Shown here piece by piece: positions 30,003-39,121 of a stretch of DNA of 64,000 nt. The DNA lies in the NCBI RefSeq assembly GCF_001184025.1, contig NZ_BBYG01000009.1, positions 124,001 through 188,000 on the forward strand, given 5' to 3'. This DNA comes from Streptomyces maremycinicus (GTDB lineage: Bacteria; Actinomycetota; Actinomycetes; Streptomycetales; Streptomycetaceae). The notes beneath the pieces were generated by a model that saw nothing but the letters and a program-made list of their open reading frames with translations, had not been told where the DNA came from and did not search any database. Position numbers and translations under genes: made by a program. Numbering within the stretch: the stretch's first letter is position 1; each line of letters starts with the position of its first letter.

Positions 30003-30179
30003 TCAGCTCTTGTGCGGCGCCGCCCGCGCCCGGAACCGCAGCCGCGGACAGCGCTCCTCGGTCTCCTCCGACGCGTCCTCGGGGCAGCAGCAGTGCTCGG
30101 CGAGCCCCCGCAGGTCGCCGGGGTCGAGCCGGCGGGCGACGCGCCCCCGGTCGGCCTCGTCCCGCGGGTCGGTCGGCAA
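30003..30179 (-). CDS. Short protein with CCC cluster (paralogue of 39605-39775)
   Basis: An unannotated-looking 58-codon frame beginning TTG at 30179 and closed upstream by an in-frame TAG. The product contains PTDPRDEADRGR, then DLRGLAEHCCCPEDASEE and a further Cys near residue 44. The same pattern, PTD...RGR...DLRRLASHCCCSED, occurs in the small gene at 39605-39775, with similar spacing throughout. Conservation between two loci in one genome is the main evidence that it is real. No ribosome-binding site is obvious. It ends 66 bases before ftsY. Metal or Fe-S binding by the Cys cluster is only a guess. Confidence 0.5.
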   Translation of the reverse strand: MPTDPRDEADRGRVARRLDPGDLRGLAEHCCCPEDASEETEERCPRLRFRARAAPHKS

Positions 30180-30285
30180 GACGGGTCGGGTCAGGGCCCG
30201 AGCCTATGGCCGACCGGGCCGGACCCATGGCCATCTGACACCCCGTCAGCTACGGTCCCCCCACATCCGCCGAAGGGGGCCTGCC

Positions 30286-31257
30286 ATGCCCGTCACCGTC
30301 GTCCGTTTCAACCTCGTCGCTCCCGGCGCGACCCCGGCCGAGCTCGGGGTGCGGTACCGGGCCGCTCTGGAGATGGCCGCGTACGCCGACGAGTGCGGGG
30401 TCACCACCGTGCAGACCGAGGAGCACCACGGGGCCGAGAACAACTGGCTGCCGTCGCCGTTCGCCTTCGCGGGCGCCGTGCTCGGCGCGACCCGGAGGAT
30501 CGCGGTCACGGTCTCGGCGGTGATCGGCCCGCTGCACGACCCGCTGCGGCTCGCCGAGGACATCGCGGTGCTCGACCTGCTGAGCGGGGGCCGGCTGGTC
30601 ACGGTCGCCGGGATCGGGTACCGGCCCGAGGAGTACGACCGGGCGGGGGTGGACTGGAAGCGGCGCGGGCGGCTCCAGGACGAGCTCCTCGACACCCTGC
30701 TCAAGGCCTGGACCGGGGAGGAGTTCACGTACCGGGGCCGTACCGTACGGGTCACCCCGCGGCCGTTCTCCGAGCCGCACCCCCTGTTGCTGGTCGGCGG
30801 CTCCTCGAAGGCCGCCGCCCGCCGGGCCGCCCGGCTCGGCCTGCCCTTCTTCCCCAGCGCGCACCTCCCGGAGCTGGAGGCGTACTACAAGGAGCGCCTG
30901 GTGGAGCACGGGACCGAGGGCTGGACGATGATGCCGGGTGCCGAGACCCCGCTGCTGCACATCGCCGAGGACCCGGACCGGGCGTGGGCCGAGTACGGCG
31001 AGCACTTCCTGCACGAGGCGCAGACCTACGCCTCCTGGCAGTCCGGCGACATCCGCTCGGCGGTGCGGTCGGCGGCGGGCAGCGTGCGGGAACTCCGTGA
31101 CGAGGGGGTCTACCGGATCCTCACGCCGGACGAGTGCGTGGCGCAGGGGCTGGACAACCTCGTCCTGCATCCGCTGGCCGGCGGGATGCCGACGGCGGAG
31201 GGGTGGCGCGGACTGCGGCTGTTCTGCGAACGCGTGCTGCCCCGGCTCGACGGGTGA
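30286..31257 (+). CDS. LLM-class flavin-dependent oxidoreductase
   Basis: A 323-residue luciferase-like monooxygenase-fold protein using FMN or F420; the substrate is unknown. It starts MPVTVVRFNLVAPGATPAEL. Family landmarks include TVQTEEHHGAENNWLPSP near residue 40, VSAVIGPLHDPLRLAEDIAV near 75, and LLSGGRLVTVAGIGYRPEEY near 100. A cofC gene for F420 synthesis lies elsewhere in this window, so F420 use is possible. GGGGG lies eight bases before the ATG. It converges on glcP across a hairpin. Confidence 0.86.
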   Translation: MPVTVVRFNLVAPGATPAELGVRYRAALEMAAYADECGVTTVQTEEHHGAENNWLPSPFAFAGAVLGATRRIAVTVSAVIGPLHDPLRLAEDIAVLDLLSGGRLVTVAGIGYRPEEYDRAGVDWKRRGRLQDELLDTLLKAWTGEEFTYRGRTVRVTPRPFSEPHPLLLVGGSSKAAARRAARLGLPFFPSAHLPELEAYYKERLVEHGTEGWTMMPGAETPLLHIAEDPDRAWAEYGEHFLHEAQTYASWQSGDIRSAVRSAAGSVRELRDEGVYRILTPDECVAQGLDNLVLHPLAGGMPTAEGWRGLRLFCERVLPRLDG

Positions 31258-31283
31258 GCCGGGGCAGCGCGTTCTACGGGTAT

Positions 31284-31320
31284 CGAGGAGCGGGCAGCGG
31301 GGACTTGGCCCGGCTCCTCG
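31284..31320. terminator. Convergent terminator between the oxidoreductase gene and glcP
   Basis: Inverted repeat arms CGAGGAG (31284-31290) and CTCCTCG (31314-31320) with additional inner GC pairing lie between the two converging genes. A second short stem (31330-31344) abuts the glcP stop. Confidence 0.6.
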
Positions 31321-31344
31321 AGTCGAGAGGCCTCCGCGGGAGGC

Positions 31345-32763
31345 TCAGCCCATCTCCTCCAGGGACTTGCCCTTCGTCTCCTTGACGTACTTCAGGACGA
31401 AGGGGATGGAGAGGGCGGCGAAGGCGGTGTAGATCACGTAGGTCGCGGAGAGGTTCCAGTCGGCCAGGGACGGGAAGCTCGCGGTGATGGCCCAGTTGGC
31501 GATCCACTGCGCGGACGCGGCGACACCGAGGGCGGCGGCGCGGATGCGGTTGGGGAACATCTCGCCGAGGAAGACCCAGACCACCACGCCCCAGGACAGG
31601 GCGAAGAACAGGACGAACACGTGGGCGGCGATCAGGGCGATCCAGCCCTGGGTGGCCGGGAGCTTGCCGTCGACCAGGTCGAAGGAGAACGCCCAGGCCT
31701 CCAGCCCGAGGCCGATGACCATGCCGACGGAGCCGATGAGGGCCAGCGGCTTGCGGCCGACCCGGTCCACGAAGATCATCGCGATGACGGTGCCGATGAT
31801 GTTGATGATCGACGTCGTGAAGGAGTAGAAGAACGAGTCGGTCGGGTCGACACCGACGGACTGCCACAGCGTCGAGGAGTAGTAGAACGCGACGTTGATG
31901 CCGACGAACTGCTGGAAGACCGACAGGCCGATGCCGACCCAGACGATCGGCTTGAAGAAGAAGGAACCGCCGAGCAGGTCCTTGAAGGTCGACTTGTGCT
32001 CGCTCTTCATGCCGTGCTCGATCTCGGCGACGCGGGCGTCCAGGTCGATCTTGTCGCCCTCGACCTCTGCGAGGATGTCGCGGGCCCGGTCGTACTTGCC
32101 GACGGAGATCAAGAAGCGCGGGGACTCGGGGATGGCGAAGGAGAGCAGGCCGTACAGGACAGCCGGGATCACCATGACGCCCAGCATGACCTGCCAGGCC
32201 TCCAGGCCCATCAGCTTGCCGCGCTGGTCGCCGCCGGCGGCGTTGAGCAGACCCCAGTTGACCAGCTGCGAGATCGCGATGCCGATGACGATCGCGGCCT
32301 GCTGGAAGGAGCCCAGACGGCCGCGGTAGGCGGGCGGGGCCACCTCCGCGATGTAGGCGGGGCCGATGACCGAGGCCATGCCGATGGCGAAGCCGCCGAC
32401 GACCCGCCAGGCCGCGAAGTCCCACAGCGCGAACGGCAGCGCCGAGCCGACCGCGCTGACGGTGAACAGCACCGCGGCGATCTGCATCACCCGGATCCGG
32501 CCGATCCGGTCGGCGATGCGGCCCGCGGTCGCGGCACCGATCGCGCAGCCGATCAGGGCGATGGCGATGACCTGCGCCAGGGCCGCGGAACCGACGTCGT
32601 AACGGTCCCGGATGGCCTCGACCGCACCGTTGATCACGGAGCTGTCGTAGCCGAAGAGGAAACCGCCCATCGCGGCCGCCGCCGCGATGAAGATGACGTG
32701 CCCGAGATGATCGGGGTGAGCCGTCCCGGCTCCTGACTTTTGTGCCTGCTCTGTGCTGGTCAC
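31345..32763 (-). CDS. glcP: Glucose permease GlcP (MFS sugar porter)
   Basis: Proton-linked sugar transporter with 12 membrane segments; in S. coelicolor GlcP is the major glucose uptake system and is needed for glucose repression. The 472-residue length equals GlcP. Sugar-porter signatures are present: GRIADRIGRIRV between helices 2 and 3, PESPRFL after helix 6, FFQQFVGIN-like VFQQFVGINVAFYYSST in helix 7, and VDRVGRKPLALIG. The GTG at 32763 with GAGGAG six bases upstream is preferred over a TTG two codons earlier. It stands alone between converging and upstream genes. Confidence 0.93.
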   Translation of the reverse strand: MTSTEQAQKSGAGTAHPDHLGHVIFIAAAAAMGGFLFGYDSSVINGAVEAIRDRYDVGSAALAQVIAIALIGCAIGAATAGRIADRIGRIRVMQIAAVLFTVSAVGSALPFALWDFAAWRVVGGFAIGMASVIGPAYIAEVAPPAYRGRLGSFQQAAIVIGIAISQLVNWGLLNAAGGDQRGKLMGLEAWQVMLGVMVIPAVLYGLLSFAIPESPRFLISVGKYDRARDILAEVEGDKIDLDARVAEIEHGMKSEHKSTFKDLLGGSFFFKPIVWVGIGLSVFQQFVGINVAFYYSSTLWQSVGVDPTDSFFYSFTTSIINIIGTVIAMIFVDRVGRKPLALIGSVGMVIGLGLEAWAFSFDLVDGKLPATQGWIALIAAHVFVLFFALSWGVVVWVFLGEMFPNRIRAAALGVAASAQWIANWAITASFPSLADWNLSATYVIYTAFAALSIPFVLKYVKETKGKSLEEMG

Positions 32764-32979
32764 GTTCAACTCCTCGGGCCGCCGGCAGCGCCGCCGACGG
32801 GATCAACACCTCCAGATAGGTGGTACCTGAAGGTAAAAGCAACGGAGCCGAGACTATGCCTTCAAGTTTCGAAGTCAAGAGGGTGTGAGTGTGACTTTTC
32901 AGCACACGCTTTAGGGAGGTGTGTTCAATTCTTGAAGAGATGCTCGGGGCTTGGTGCCTAGTACCCCGCCGCGGCCCGT

Positions 32980-35900
32980 TCAGCGCAGGCGCTGGCTGAT
33001 GACCTTCGACACACCGTCGCCCTGCATGGACACGCCATACAGCGCGTCGGCGACCTCCATCGTGCGCTTCTGGTGCGTGATCACGATCAGCTGCGAGGAC
33101 TCCTGGAGCTCCTGCATGATGCGGATCAGCCGCTGGAGGTTGGTGTCGTCGAGGGCCGCCTCGACCTCGTCCATGACGTAGAACGGGCTGGGCCTGGCCT
33201 TGAAGATCGACACCAGCATGGCGACGGCGGTCAGCGACCGCTCGCCACCGGAGAGCAGGCTGAGCCGCTTGACCTTCTTGCCGGGCGGCCGGGCCTCGAC
33301 GTCGACGCCCGTGGTGAGCATGTTGTCGGGGTCGGTCAGGATCAGCCGCCCCTCACCGCCCGGGAACAGCCGGCTGAACACCCCTTCGAACTGCCGCGCG
33401 GTGTCCCGGAACGCCTCGGTGAAGACCTGCTCGACCCGCTCGTCGACCTCCTTCACGACCTGAAGGAGGTCGGCCCGGGTCTTCTTGAGGTCCTCCAACT
33501 GCTCACTGAGGAACTTGTGCCGCTCCTCCAGCGCCGAGAACTCCTCCAGGGCGAGCGGGTTCACCTTGCCGAGCTGCTGATAGGCGCGTTCGGCCGCCCG
33601 CAGCCGCTTCTCCTGCTCGGCCCGCAGGAAACGCCTCGGCTGGTTGCGCGGGTCCTCGGGGTCCTCCGGCAGCACCTCGCCCTCGGCGGGCGGCGAGGGC
33701 GGCACCGGCTGGTGGGGCCCGTACTCGGAGACGAGCCCCGCGGGCTCCACCCCCAGCTCCTCCAGCGCCTTGGTCTCCAGCTGCTCGATCCGCATCCGCT
33801 TCTCGGCACCGAGCACCTCGCCCCGGTGGACGGAGTCGGTCAGCTTGTCCAGCTCGGCCTTGAGATCGCGCCCCGCGGTGCGGGCGGCGGCCAGTTCCTG
33901 CTCGCGCCGCGCCTTGGCGGCGTCGGCGGCGACCCGCTCCGCCTCGGCCCGTCCGAGGGACACCTCGACATGCGCGAGCAACTGCCGGGCACCGGAGGCG
34001 ACGGCCTCCGCGACCGCGGCCTCGTGCCGCAGCCGCGCCCGCCGCTGCTCCGCACGCGCGCGTGCCTCGCGTTCGGCCCGCGCGGCCCGGTCCAGCGAGT
34101 CGGCCCGCCCGGCCAGCCCCTTCACCCGCTCCTCGTGCGTACGGACCTGGAGCCGTGCCTCCATCTCGGTCTGCCGGGCGTTGGCCCCGTCCGCGGCGAG
34201 CCGGTCGCGCGCGGAGGTGTCGGGCTCCTCCTCGACCGGCATCTCCTCGGCGACGGCCAGCCGTTCGGCCAGTTCCTCGGCCTCTTCCACGGCCCGGTCC
34301 AGTGCCTCCTGGGCCCGCGCCGCGGCCGCCGCGGAGCGCTCCGCCTCACCTGCGGCGCCCCGCGCCTGTCCGGCGAGCCGCCCGAGCTGCTGGGCCACGG
34401 CCGACTTCTCCCGGTCGGCCGCCCGCCGCCGCTCCCCCGACTCCTCGACGAGCGCGGCACACTCCTTGCGCCGCTCCCCCGCCGCCTGCTGCTCCAGGGT
34501 CAGTTCCGCGCAGCGCACGGCCAGCTCGTCCAGTTCGGCCGCGGCCTCGTCGACGGACGCCTGCACCTCCAGCAGACTGGGCGCCCCGGCGGACCCGCCG
34601 TGCGCGAAGTGCGCCCCCAGCAGATCGCCCTCGGCGGTGACGGCGGTGAGATCGGGCCTGGCGTAGACGATCTCCTCGGCGTCCTCCAGCGTGCCGACGA
34701 CGACGATCCCGCGCAGGAGACGCCGTACGGCGGGCAGCAGATCGTCGGGGCCCCGCACGAGGTCGGCGGCATACCTCAGCCCCTCGGTCTCCCGGGGCTC
34801 CTGGGGTACGTCGTCGGGGGCGCCGCCGAGCAGCAGCGCGGCGCGGCCCGCGTCCTGCTTGCGCAGCAGGCGGATCGCCTCGGCGGCCGCGGACGGCGAG
34901 GCGACGGCCAGGGCGTCCGCCGCCGCCCCGAAGGCCGCCGCGAGCGGGACCTCGTACCCCTGTGTCACCGTCAGCAGTCCGGCCGCCGGGCCCAGCAGTC
35001 CGCTCAGCCGGTCGCGCGCGCCGAGCAGCGCGCCCGTGCCGTCCTTGCGGCGCAGGCCCAGCGCCAGGGTCTCGTGGCGGGCCTGGGTCGCGGCCCGGCT
35101 GCGTTCGGCGGCGGTGACCGCCTCGCGGGCGGCGGTGAGGGCGGACTCCGCCTCGACGAGCCGCCGCTTGGCCGCCTCGTGCTGTTCCCCGAGCTCCTGG
35201 TCACCCGCGTCGAGGCCGTCGACCTCCGCCTTCAGCGCCTCGTACTCCTCCTGCGCGGCGACGGCCCGCTCCTGGGCCTCGTCGCGGGCGGCGGCGAGCC
35301 GGTCGATCTCGGCCTGGGCGGAGGCGGCACGCGAACGGGCCGCGTTGACCTGGCCGTTCAGCCGGGCCAGGCCCTCGCGGCGGTCGGCGATGGCCCGGGC
35401 GACGTCCTTCAGCCGCCGTTCCTCCACGGCGAGCTCCCGCTCCAGGTCGGCGCGGTGGGCGACGGTGTCGTCGAGCGCGTGCTGGGCCGCCTCGAGGGCG
35501 GCCTCCAGCTCGGCCTCCTGCTCGCGGACGCGGGCGGCCTCGCGCTCCATGTCCTCGGGGTCGCGGCCGCGGCGCTCGTCGGGCGGCGCGGAGGTGGCGC
35601 TCTTCACCCGCGCGTCGGCCAGCGAGATCGTGCCGCGGACGCGCTCGGCGAGCTGGGACAGTTCGTACCAGGTCTGCTGGGCGCGCTGGAGGCGCGGTGC
35701 GAGCCTGCGGACCTCGTCCTCCAGCAGCGCCTCCCGCTGGAGGGCCTTGCGCAGTTCCTGCTCGGCGGCTTCCTTGCGCTCCTTGAGGGCGGCCTCGTCG
35801 GCGACCTCGGCGCTGAGGGCCTCCCGCAGCCGTACGAGATCGTCGGCGAGGAGGCGCAGGCGGGCGTCGCGCAGGTCGGCCTGGATGACGGCGGCCCGGC

Positions 35901-36537
35901 GGGCGACGGCGGCCTGCCGGCCGAGCGGCTTGAGCTGGCGCCGCAGCTCGTCGGTCAGGTCCTGCACGCGGGCGAGGTTGGCCTGCATCGCGTCCAGTTT
36001 CCTGAGCGCCTTCTCCTTGCGCTTGCGGTGCTTGAGGACGCCCGCGGCCTCCTCGATGAAGGCGCGGCGGCCCATGGGGTCGGCGTGCAGCACGGAGTCG
36101 AGCTGGCCCTGGCCGACGATGACGTGCATCTCGCGGCCGATGCCGGAGTCGGACAGCAGGTCCTGGATGTCGAGGAGCCGGCAGGTGTCCCCGTTGATCT
36201 GGTACTCGCTGCCGCCGTTGCGGAACATGATCCGCGTGATGGTGACCTCGGCGTACTCGATGGGGAGCGCGCCGTCGGAGTTGTCGATGGTCAGGGACAC
36301 CTCGGCGCGGCCCAGCGGGGGGCGGCCGGTGGTGCCGGCGAAGATGACGTCCTCCATCTTGCCGCCGCGCAGCGACTTCGCGCCCTGTTCGCCCATGACC
36401 CAGCTGAGCGCGTCGACGACGTTGGACTTGCCCGAGCCGTTCGGTCCGACGACGCAGGTGATACCCGGTTCGAACCTGAGCGTGGTCGCCGAGGCGAACG
36501 ACTTGAACCCCCGCAGGGTCAGGGCCTTGAGGTGCAC
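32980..36537 (-). CDS. smc: Chromosome segregation ATPase SMC
   Basis: Long coiled-coil ATPase that compacts and segregates chromosomes, important in sporulating hyphae. The 1185-residue product has Walker A (VVGPNGSGKSNVVDALSWVM) near residue 29, two coiled-coil arms, a globular hinge around residues 500-660, the ABC signature LLSGGERSLTAVAML near 1090 and Walker B YVMDEVEAALDD near 1120. The GTG at 36537 (VHLKALTLRGFKSFASATT) is the family start, though an upstream frame is open. It is monocistronic in appearance, downstream of acyP and a small coiled-coil gene. Confidence 0.96.
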   Translation of the reverse strand: MHLKALTLRGFKSFASATTLRFEPGITCVVGPNGSGKSNVVDALSWVMGEQGAKSLRGGKMEDVIFAGTTGRPPLGRAEVSLTIDNSDGALPIEYAEVTITRIMFRNGGSEYQINGDTCRLLDIQDLLSDSGIGREMHVIVGQGQLDSVLHADPMGRRAFIEEAAGVLKHRKRKEKALRKLDAMQANLARVQDLTDELRRQLKPLGRQAAVARRAAVIQADLRDARLRLLADDLVRLREALSAEVADEAALKERKEAAEQELRKALQREALLEDEVRRLAPRLQRAQQTWYELSQLAERVRGTISLADARVKSATSAPPDERRGRDPEDMEREAARVREQEAELEAALEAAQHALDDTVAHRADLERELAVEERRLKDVARAIADRREGLARLNGQVNAARSRAASAQAEIDRLAAARDEAQERAVAAQEEYEALKAEVDGLDAGDQELGEQHEAAKRRLVEAESALTAAREAVTAAERSRAATQARHETLALGLRRKDGTGALLGARDRLSGLLGPAAGLLTVTQGYEVPLAAAFGAAADALAVASPSAAAEAIRLLRKQDAGRAALLLGGAPDDVPQEPRETEGLRYAADLVRGPDDLLPAVRRLLRGIVVVGTLEDAEEIVYARPDLTAVTAEGDLLGAHFAHGGSAGAPSLLEVQASVDEAAAELDELAVRCAELTLEQQAAGERRKECAALVEESGERRRAADREKSAVAQQLGRLAGQARGAAGEAERSAAAAARAQEALDRAVEEAEELAERLAVAEEMPVEEEPDTSARDRLAADGANARQTEMEARLQVRTHEERVKGLAGRADSLDRAARAEREARARAEQRRARLRHEAAVAEAVASGARQLLAHVEVSLGRAEAERVAADAAKARREQELAAARTAGRDLKAELDKLTDSVHRGEVLGAEKRMRIEQLETKALEELGVEPAGLVSEYGPHQPVPPSPPAEGEVLPEDPEDPRNQPRRFLRAEQEKRLRAAERAYQQLGKVNPLALEEFSALEERHKFLSEQLEDLKKTRADLLQVVKEVDERVEQVFTEAFRDTARQFEGVFSRLFPGGEGRLILTDPDNMLTTGVDVEARPPGKKVKRLSLLSGGERSLTAVAMLVSIFKARPSPFYVMDEVEAALDDTNLQRLIRIMQELQESSQLIVITHQKRTMEVADALYGVSMQGDGVSKVISQRLR

Positions 36538-36717
36538 GGCGCTGGACTCTACCTTCCGGGGGTGTCTCACTCCATGAACCCGCGGTTTCACCCATGAACG
36601 CGCAGGGCACACCAAACGTTAAGAGTCTGAAAGGGTGCGCGGGGGAGCGAAAGAGCGGCCGGGACGACGGCGGGAAAGCCGGAGTGGACGAGGCGAAGAC
36701 GGGGCGGGGAAAGAAAG

Positions 36718-36739
36718 AAGGGACGCCGAAGCGTCCCTT
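36718..36739 (-). terminator. TTCG-loop terminator before smc
   Basis: On the minus strand a perfect 9-bp stem closed by a TTCG tetraloop is followed by TTCTTTCTTT, a classic Rho-independent terminator. It ends the small coiled-coil gene (stop at 36823) and insulates smc. Confidence 0.85.
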
Positions 36740-36822
36740 GCAAACTCTGACAACCTAGCGGTCCGACGCGGTGAGATGAGCCGCCCGACCACTGCGTGTG
36801 CCGTTGTGCAGCGGTGCAGCGA

Positions 36823-37026
36823 TCAGGTGAGCGCAGGCTCCGCCTGGCGTGCGTCGATGCTCTCCAGAAGCGATTCGTGAGAAGCGGCAGCCGTCAGCGC
36901 GTCGTTCTCGGCCTGGATCCGTCCGAGCTCGGATTCCAGATCCTGTACACGCTGCTGGAGCCGTCGCATCTCGGCGAGGAGTCGCGGGTCGGAGCCGCCG
37001 ACGTAACCGAGAAGCGCCTTTGCCAT
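36823..37026 (-). CDS. Small coiled-coil protein, unknown function
   Basis: A 67-residue product starting MAKALLGYVGGSDPRLLAEM, followed by one amphipathic helix (about residues 16-45, RRLQQRVQDLESELGRIQAE) with a leucine heptad pattern typical of a dimeric coiled coil, then a short acidic tail. GGAGG lies ten bases before the ATG at 37026. A strong terminator follows. I do not recognise a named family, but the good start site, codon use and terminator support a real gene. It lies between acyP and smc. Confidence 0.75.
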   Translation of the reverse strand: MAKALLGYVGGSDPRLLAEMRRLQQRVQDLESELGRIQAENDALTAAASHESLLESIDARQAEPALT

Positions 37027-37405
37027 GATGGATGGTCCTCCACAATGAGTGACCGACCGAAGCGGTGTGGGTCGTGAGGGATTCGCACCCGCGGTGCTTG
37101 CCAGGATCTCGGTGATGTTGCCGTTCATCCATGCCAAACAGCTGAGGTGCGCGGGGTGCTTTCAGCGTCTCACCAAAAAGTTTGACGGTCAACACGATCA
37201 CGCCCCGTATTGGCGGGCATCCCGGTGGCGCGCGGCCTGAACGGCGGCGCTGCGACTCCTGCGGGGCCCTCGGGGCGTGGCGATCATCCTGACGTGCGGA
37301 GCCTCCCACTGCAAGCGATTCTTGGCAACCACCTGCCCCTTTTCGTCGGGGCAGGTGCCACTGGCATGTACCGGCGCCCGTTCCGGACCGCTCCGCGCGC
37401 AATCC
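37027..37405. other. 379-base gap between acyP and the small coiled-coil gene
   Basis: The gap contains a perfect 11-bp palindrome TTGACGGTCAA (37182-37192) that may belong to the coiled-coil gene's promoter. A 10-bp stem hairpin (37330-37339 with 37348-37357) follows acyP. A possible 44-codon basic frame on the minus strand (GTG 37332 to stop 37198, starting MVAKNRLQWEAPHVRM) has its AAGGGG-type ribosome-binding site inside that hairpin. Codon bias is only moderate, so the small frame is not called as a gene. Confidence 0.4.
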
Positions 37406-37687
37406 TCAGCGGATCGCGAAGCCGTCGTAGCCGCCGCGCGGTGTGTCCCATATCTCGGTGACGCCGTCCACCCGCCCGGGCGTGTCGTCACCCAGGAGCC
37501 ACCCGAGCAGTCCCTCGCAGCCCTCCCGGGCGCCCTCCGCGACGACCTGGACCCGTCCGTCGGCCAAATTGAGAGCAAAGCCACTCAGGCCGCCGATCTC
37601 CAGCGCCTTGGCCCGGGTGAACCAGCGGAAACCCACTCCTTGGACGTGTCCGCGCACCCAGGCGACCAGCCGTACATCCTCGTTCAT
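37406..37687 (-). CDS. acyP: Acylphosphatase
   Basis: A 93-residue enzyme that hydrolyses acyl phosphates such as acetyl phosphate and carbamoyl phosphate. The family motif [14 protein letters not shown] (near residue 15) holds the catalytic Arg, and the second motif [17 protein letters not shown] holds the catalytic Asn. It starts [20 protein letters not shown]. Size is standard. It is divergent from the CAP-domain gene and upstream of smc, the same neighbourhood as in other streptomycetes. Confidence 0.94.
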   Translation of the reverse strand: MNEDVRLVAWVRGHVQGVGFRWFTRAKALEIGGLSGFALNLADGRVQVVAEGAREGCEGLLGWLLGDDTPGRVDGVTEIWDTPRGGYDGFAIR

Positions 37688-37776
37688 GGGTGCAACCTAA
37701 CCGGGCAAAGTCGCTCGGAGCACTTCCTCCCCCAGGCCCATGCGGTACCGTCCCGACCCAATGATTCTCATATGAA

Positions 37777-37796
37777 ACTCACTCGATCGGGTGAGT
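37777..37796. promoter_or_regulatory. Near-perfect 20-bp palindrome upstream of the CAP-domain gene
   Basis: ACTCACTCGATCGGGTGAGT pairs at nine of ten positions about its centre. It lies 100 bases before the CAP gene start and 90 bases before the divergent acyP start, a typical operator position. The regulator is unknown. Confidence 0.45.
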
Positions 37797-37896
37797 CAGG
37801 TTGACCAGAGGGCGCAGGAGGCGCACGACGCCCCAGCACTTCGGCCGACCGGAGAATCACCGCTGGGAACACCGCTTGGACGAGGAAGGCAAGGAC

Positions 37897-39027
37897 ATGG
37901 GACGCCACCGACGCTCCGCCGCCGGCCGCGCCGCCACGGGCCGCGCCACGGGGGTCACACAGACGCACGGCTCGCACGCGGACAGTCACGCCACGCAGGA
38001 CCCGTACGCCGACGATCGCCCCGCCATGGGCATCGCGCCCTATCTGAATCCCGAGGCGTACGCCGACTCGGTCGCCAGAAGCCGGGAGTACCTGTTCGCC
38101 ACCGGCGACGAGTACGCCCACGACACCGCGGTCTTCGCGACGGACGGCTTCCGGCCCGACGACGGTGCCCTGCGACCGGGCTCGAACCAGGCCGGGGCGG
38201 GCCGCCGGCGCAAGCGGAAGGTCGCCACGCCGGTCAAGACGGGCCTGCTGGGAGTCTCCGCCGCGGTCGCCATCGGCACCGTCGCGGTGGCCACGGGCGT
38301 GGTGCCCGGTCTGGACAACTACCAACTGGGCGGCGGCAGCGGCTCGGGCGACAAGGTGCAGGCCGCCGACTCCCCGACCAACTCGGCCTCCGAGCAGGGC
38401 GGCACCTCCGGCTCCGCCGACGCCGGACGCGGGGGCACGTCGACCAGCCGCGACGCCGGCCGCTCGGCCTCGCCCTCCGCCCCCACGACACCGTCCCCCT
38501 CCGCCTCCACCGCGACGGCGTCCCCGACCGAGACGGCCACCGAGGAGCCGCGGGCCACGCCCTCGAAGAAGCCGAAGACCACGCCGTCCAAGTCGAAGAC
38601 GGCCACCGAGGCTCCGGAGAAGTCCGAGTCCCCGGTGACGGTCTCGGCCGAGGCACAGGCCGCGGCCGAGGTGCTGAAGCTGGTCAACGAGGAGCGGGCC
38701 AAGGTCGGGTGCAGCGCCGTCGCCGCCAACAGCGGGCTGTCGGAACTCGCCGAGGCGTTCAGCGACGACATGGCCGCGCGAGGCTTCTTCGACCACACCG
38801 ATCCGGACGGGGCGACCCCGTGGGACCGGGCCGCGAAGGCCGGGATATCCGACCTCGGCGGCGAGAACATAGCCCGTGGCCAGGCCGACGCAGCCGCGGT
38901 CATGGAAGCCTGGATGAACAGCCCCGGCCACAAGGCGAACATCCTGAACTGCGACTTCAAGACGCTGGGCGTCGGTGTCCATCTGGGCGCCGGCGGGCCG
39001 TGGTGGACGCAGGACTTCGGCTACTGA
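37897..39027 (+). CDS. Membrane-anchored CAP-domain (SCP-like) protein
   Basis: A 376-residue predicted surface protein. Residues 1-110 are cytoplasmic and end in a basic cluster (RRRKRK). Residues 113-137 form a membrane segment. About 145-250 is a Thr/Ser/Pro-rich, wall-spanning linker, and about 252-376 is a CAP domain (VLKLVNEERAKVGCSAV, FFDHTDPDG, GGENIARG, SPGHKANILNC) with the conserved His, Glu and His of the CAP cavity. Bacterial CAP proteins have varied, mostly unknown roles. The ATG at 37897 has GAGGAAGG upstream. An operator-like palindrome lies before it. Confidence 0.85.
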   Translation: MGRHRRSAAGRAATGRATGVTQTHGSHADSHATQDPYADDRPAMGIAPYLNPEAYADSVARSREYLFATGDEYAHDTAVFATDGFRPDDGALRPGSNQAGAGRRRKRKVATPVKTGLLGVSAAVAIGTVAVATGVVPGLDNYQLGGGSGSGDKVQAADSPTNSASEQGGTSGSADAGRGGTSTSRDAGRSASPSAPTTPSPSASTATASPTETATEEPRATPSKKPKTTPSKSKTATEAPEKSESPVTVSAEAQAAAEVLKLVNEERAKVGCSAVAANSGLSELAEAFSDDMAARGFFDHTDPDGATPWDRAAKAGISDLGGENIARGQADAAAVMEAWMNSPGHKANILNCDFKTLGVGVHLGAGGPWWTQDFGY

Positions 39028-39121
39028 GACAACCGCAGCTCAGCCACCTAAGACTGCCCCTGGGCCGTCTCCGGGCCGTCTTCCGCAGAATCAACGTCCT
39101 GAAATCACGGGGGAGGACGCG

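Noticed and set aside
33073..36597. A very long open frame on the strand opposite smc
   Set aside because: In DNA this GC-rich, antisense frames stay open because stop codons are rare. The protein has no domain and the composition is that of a mirrored coiled coil.
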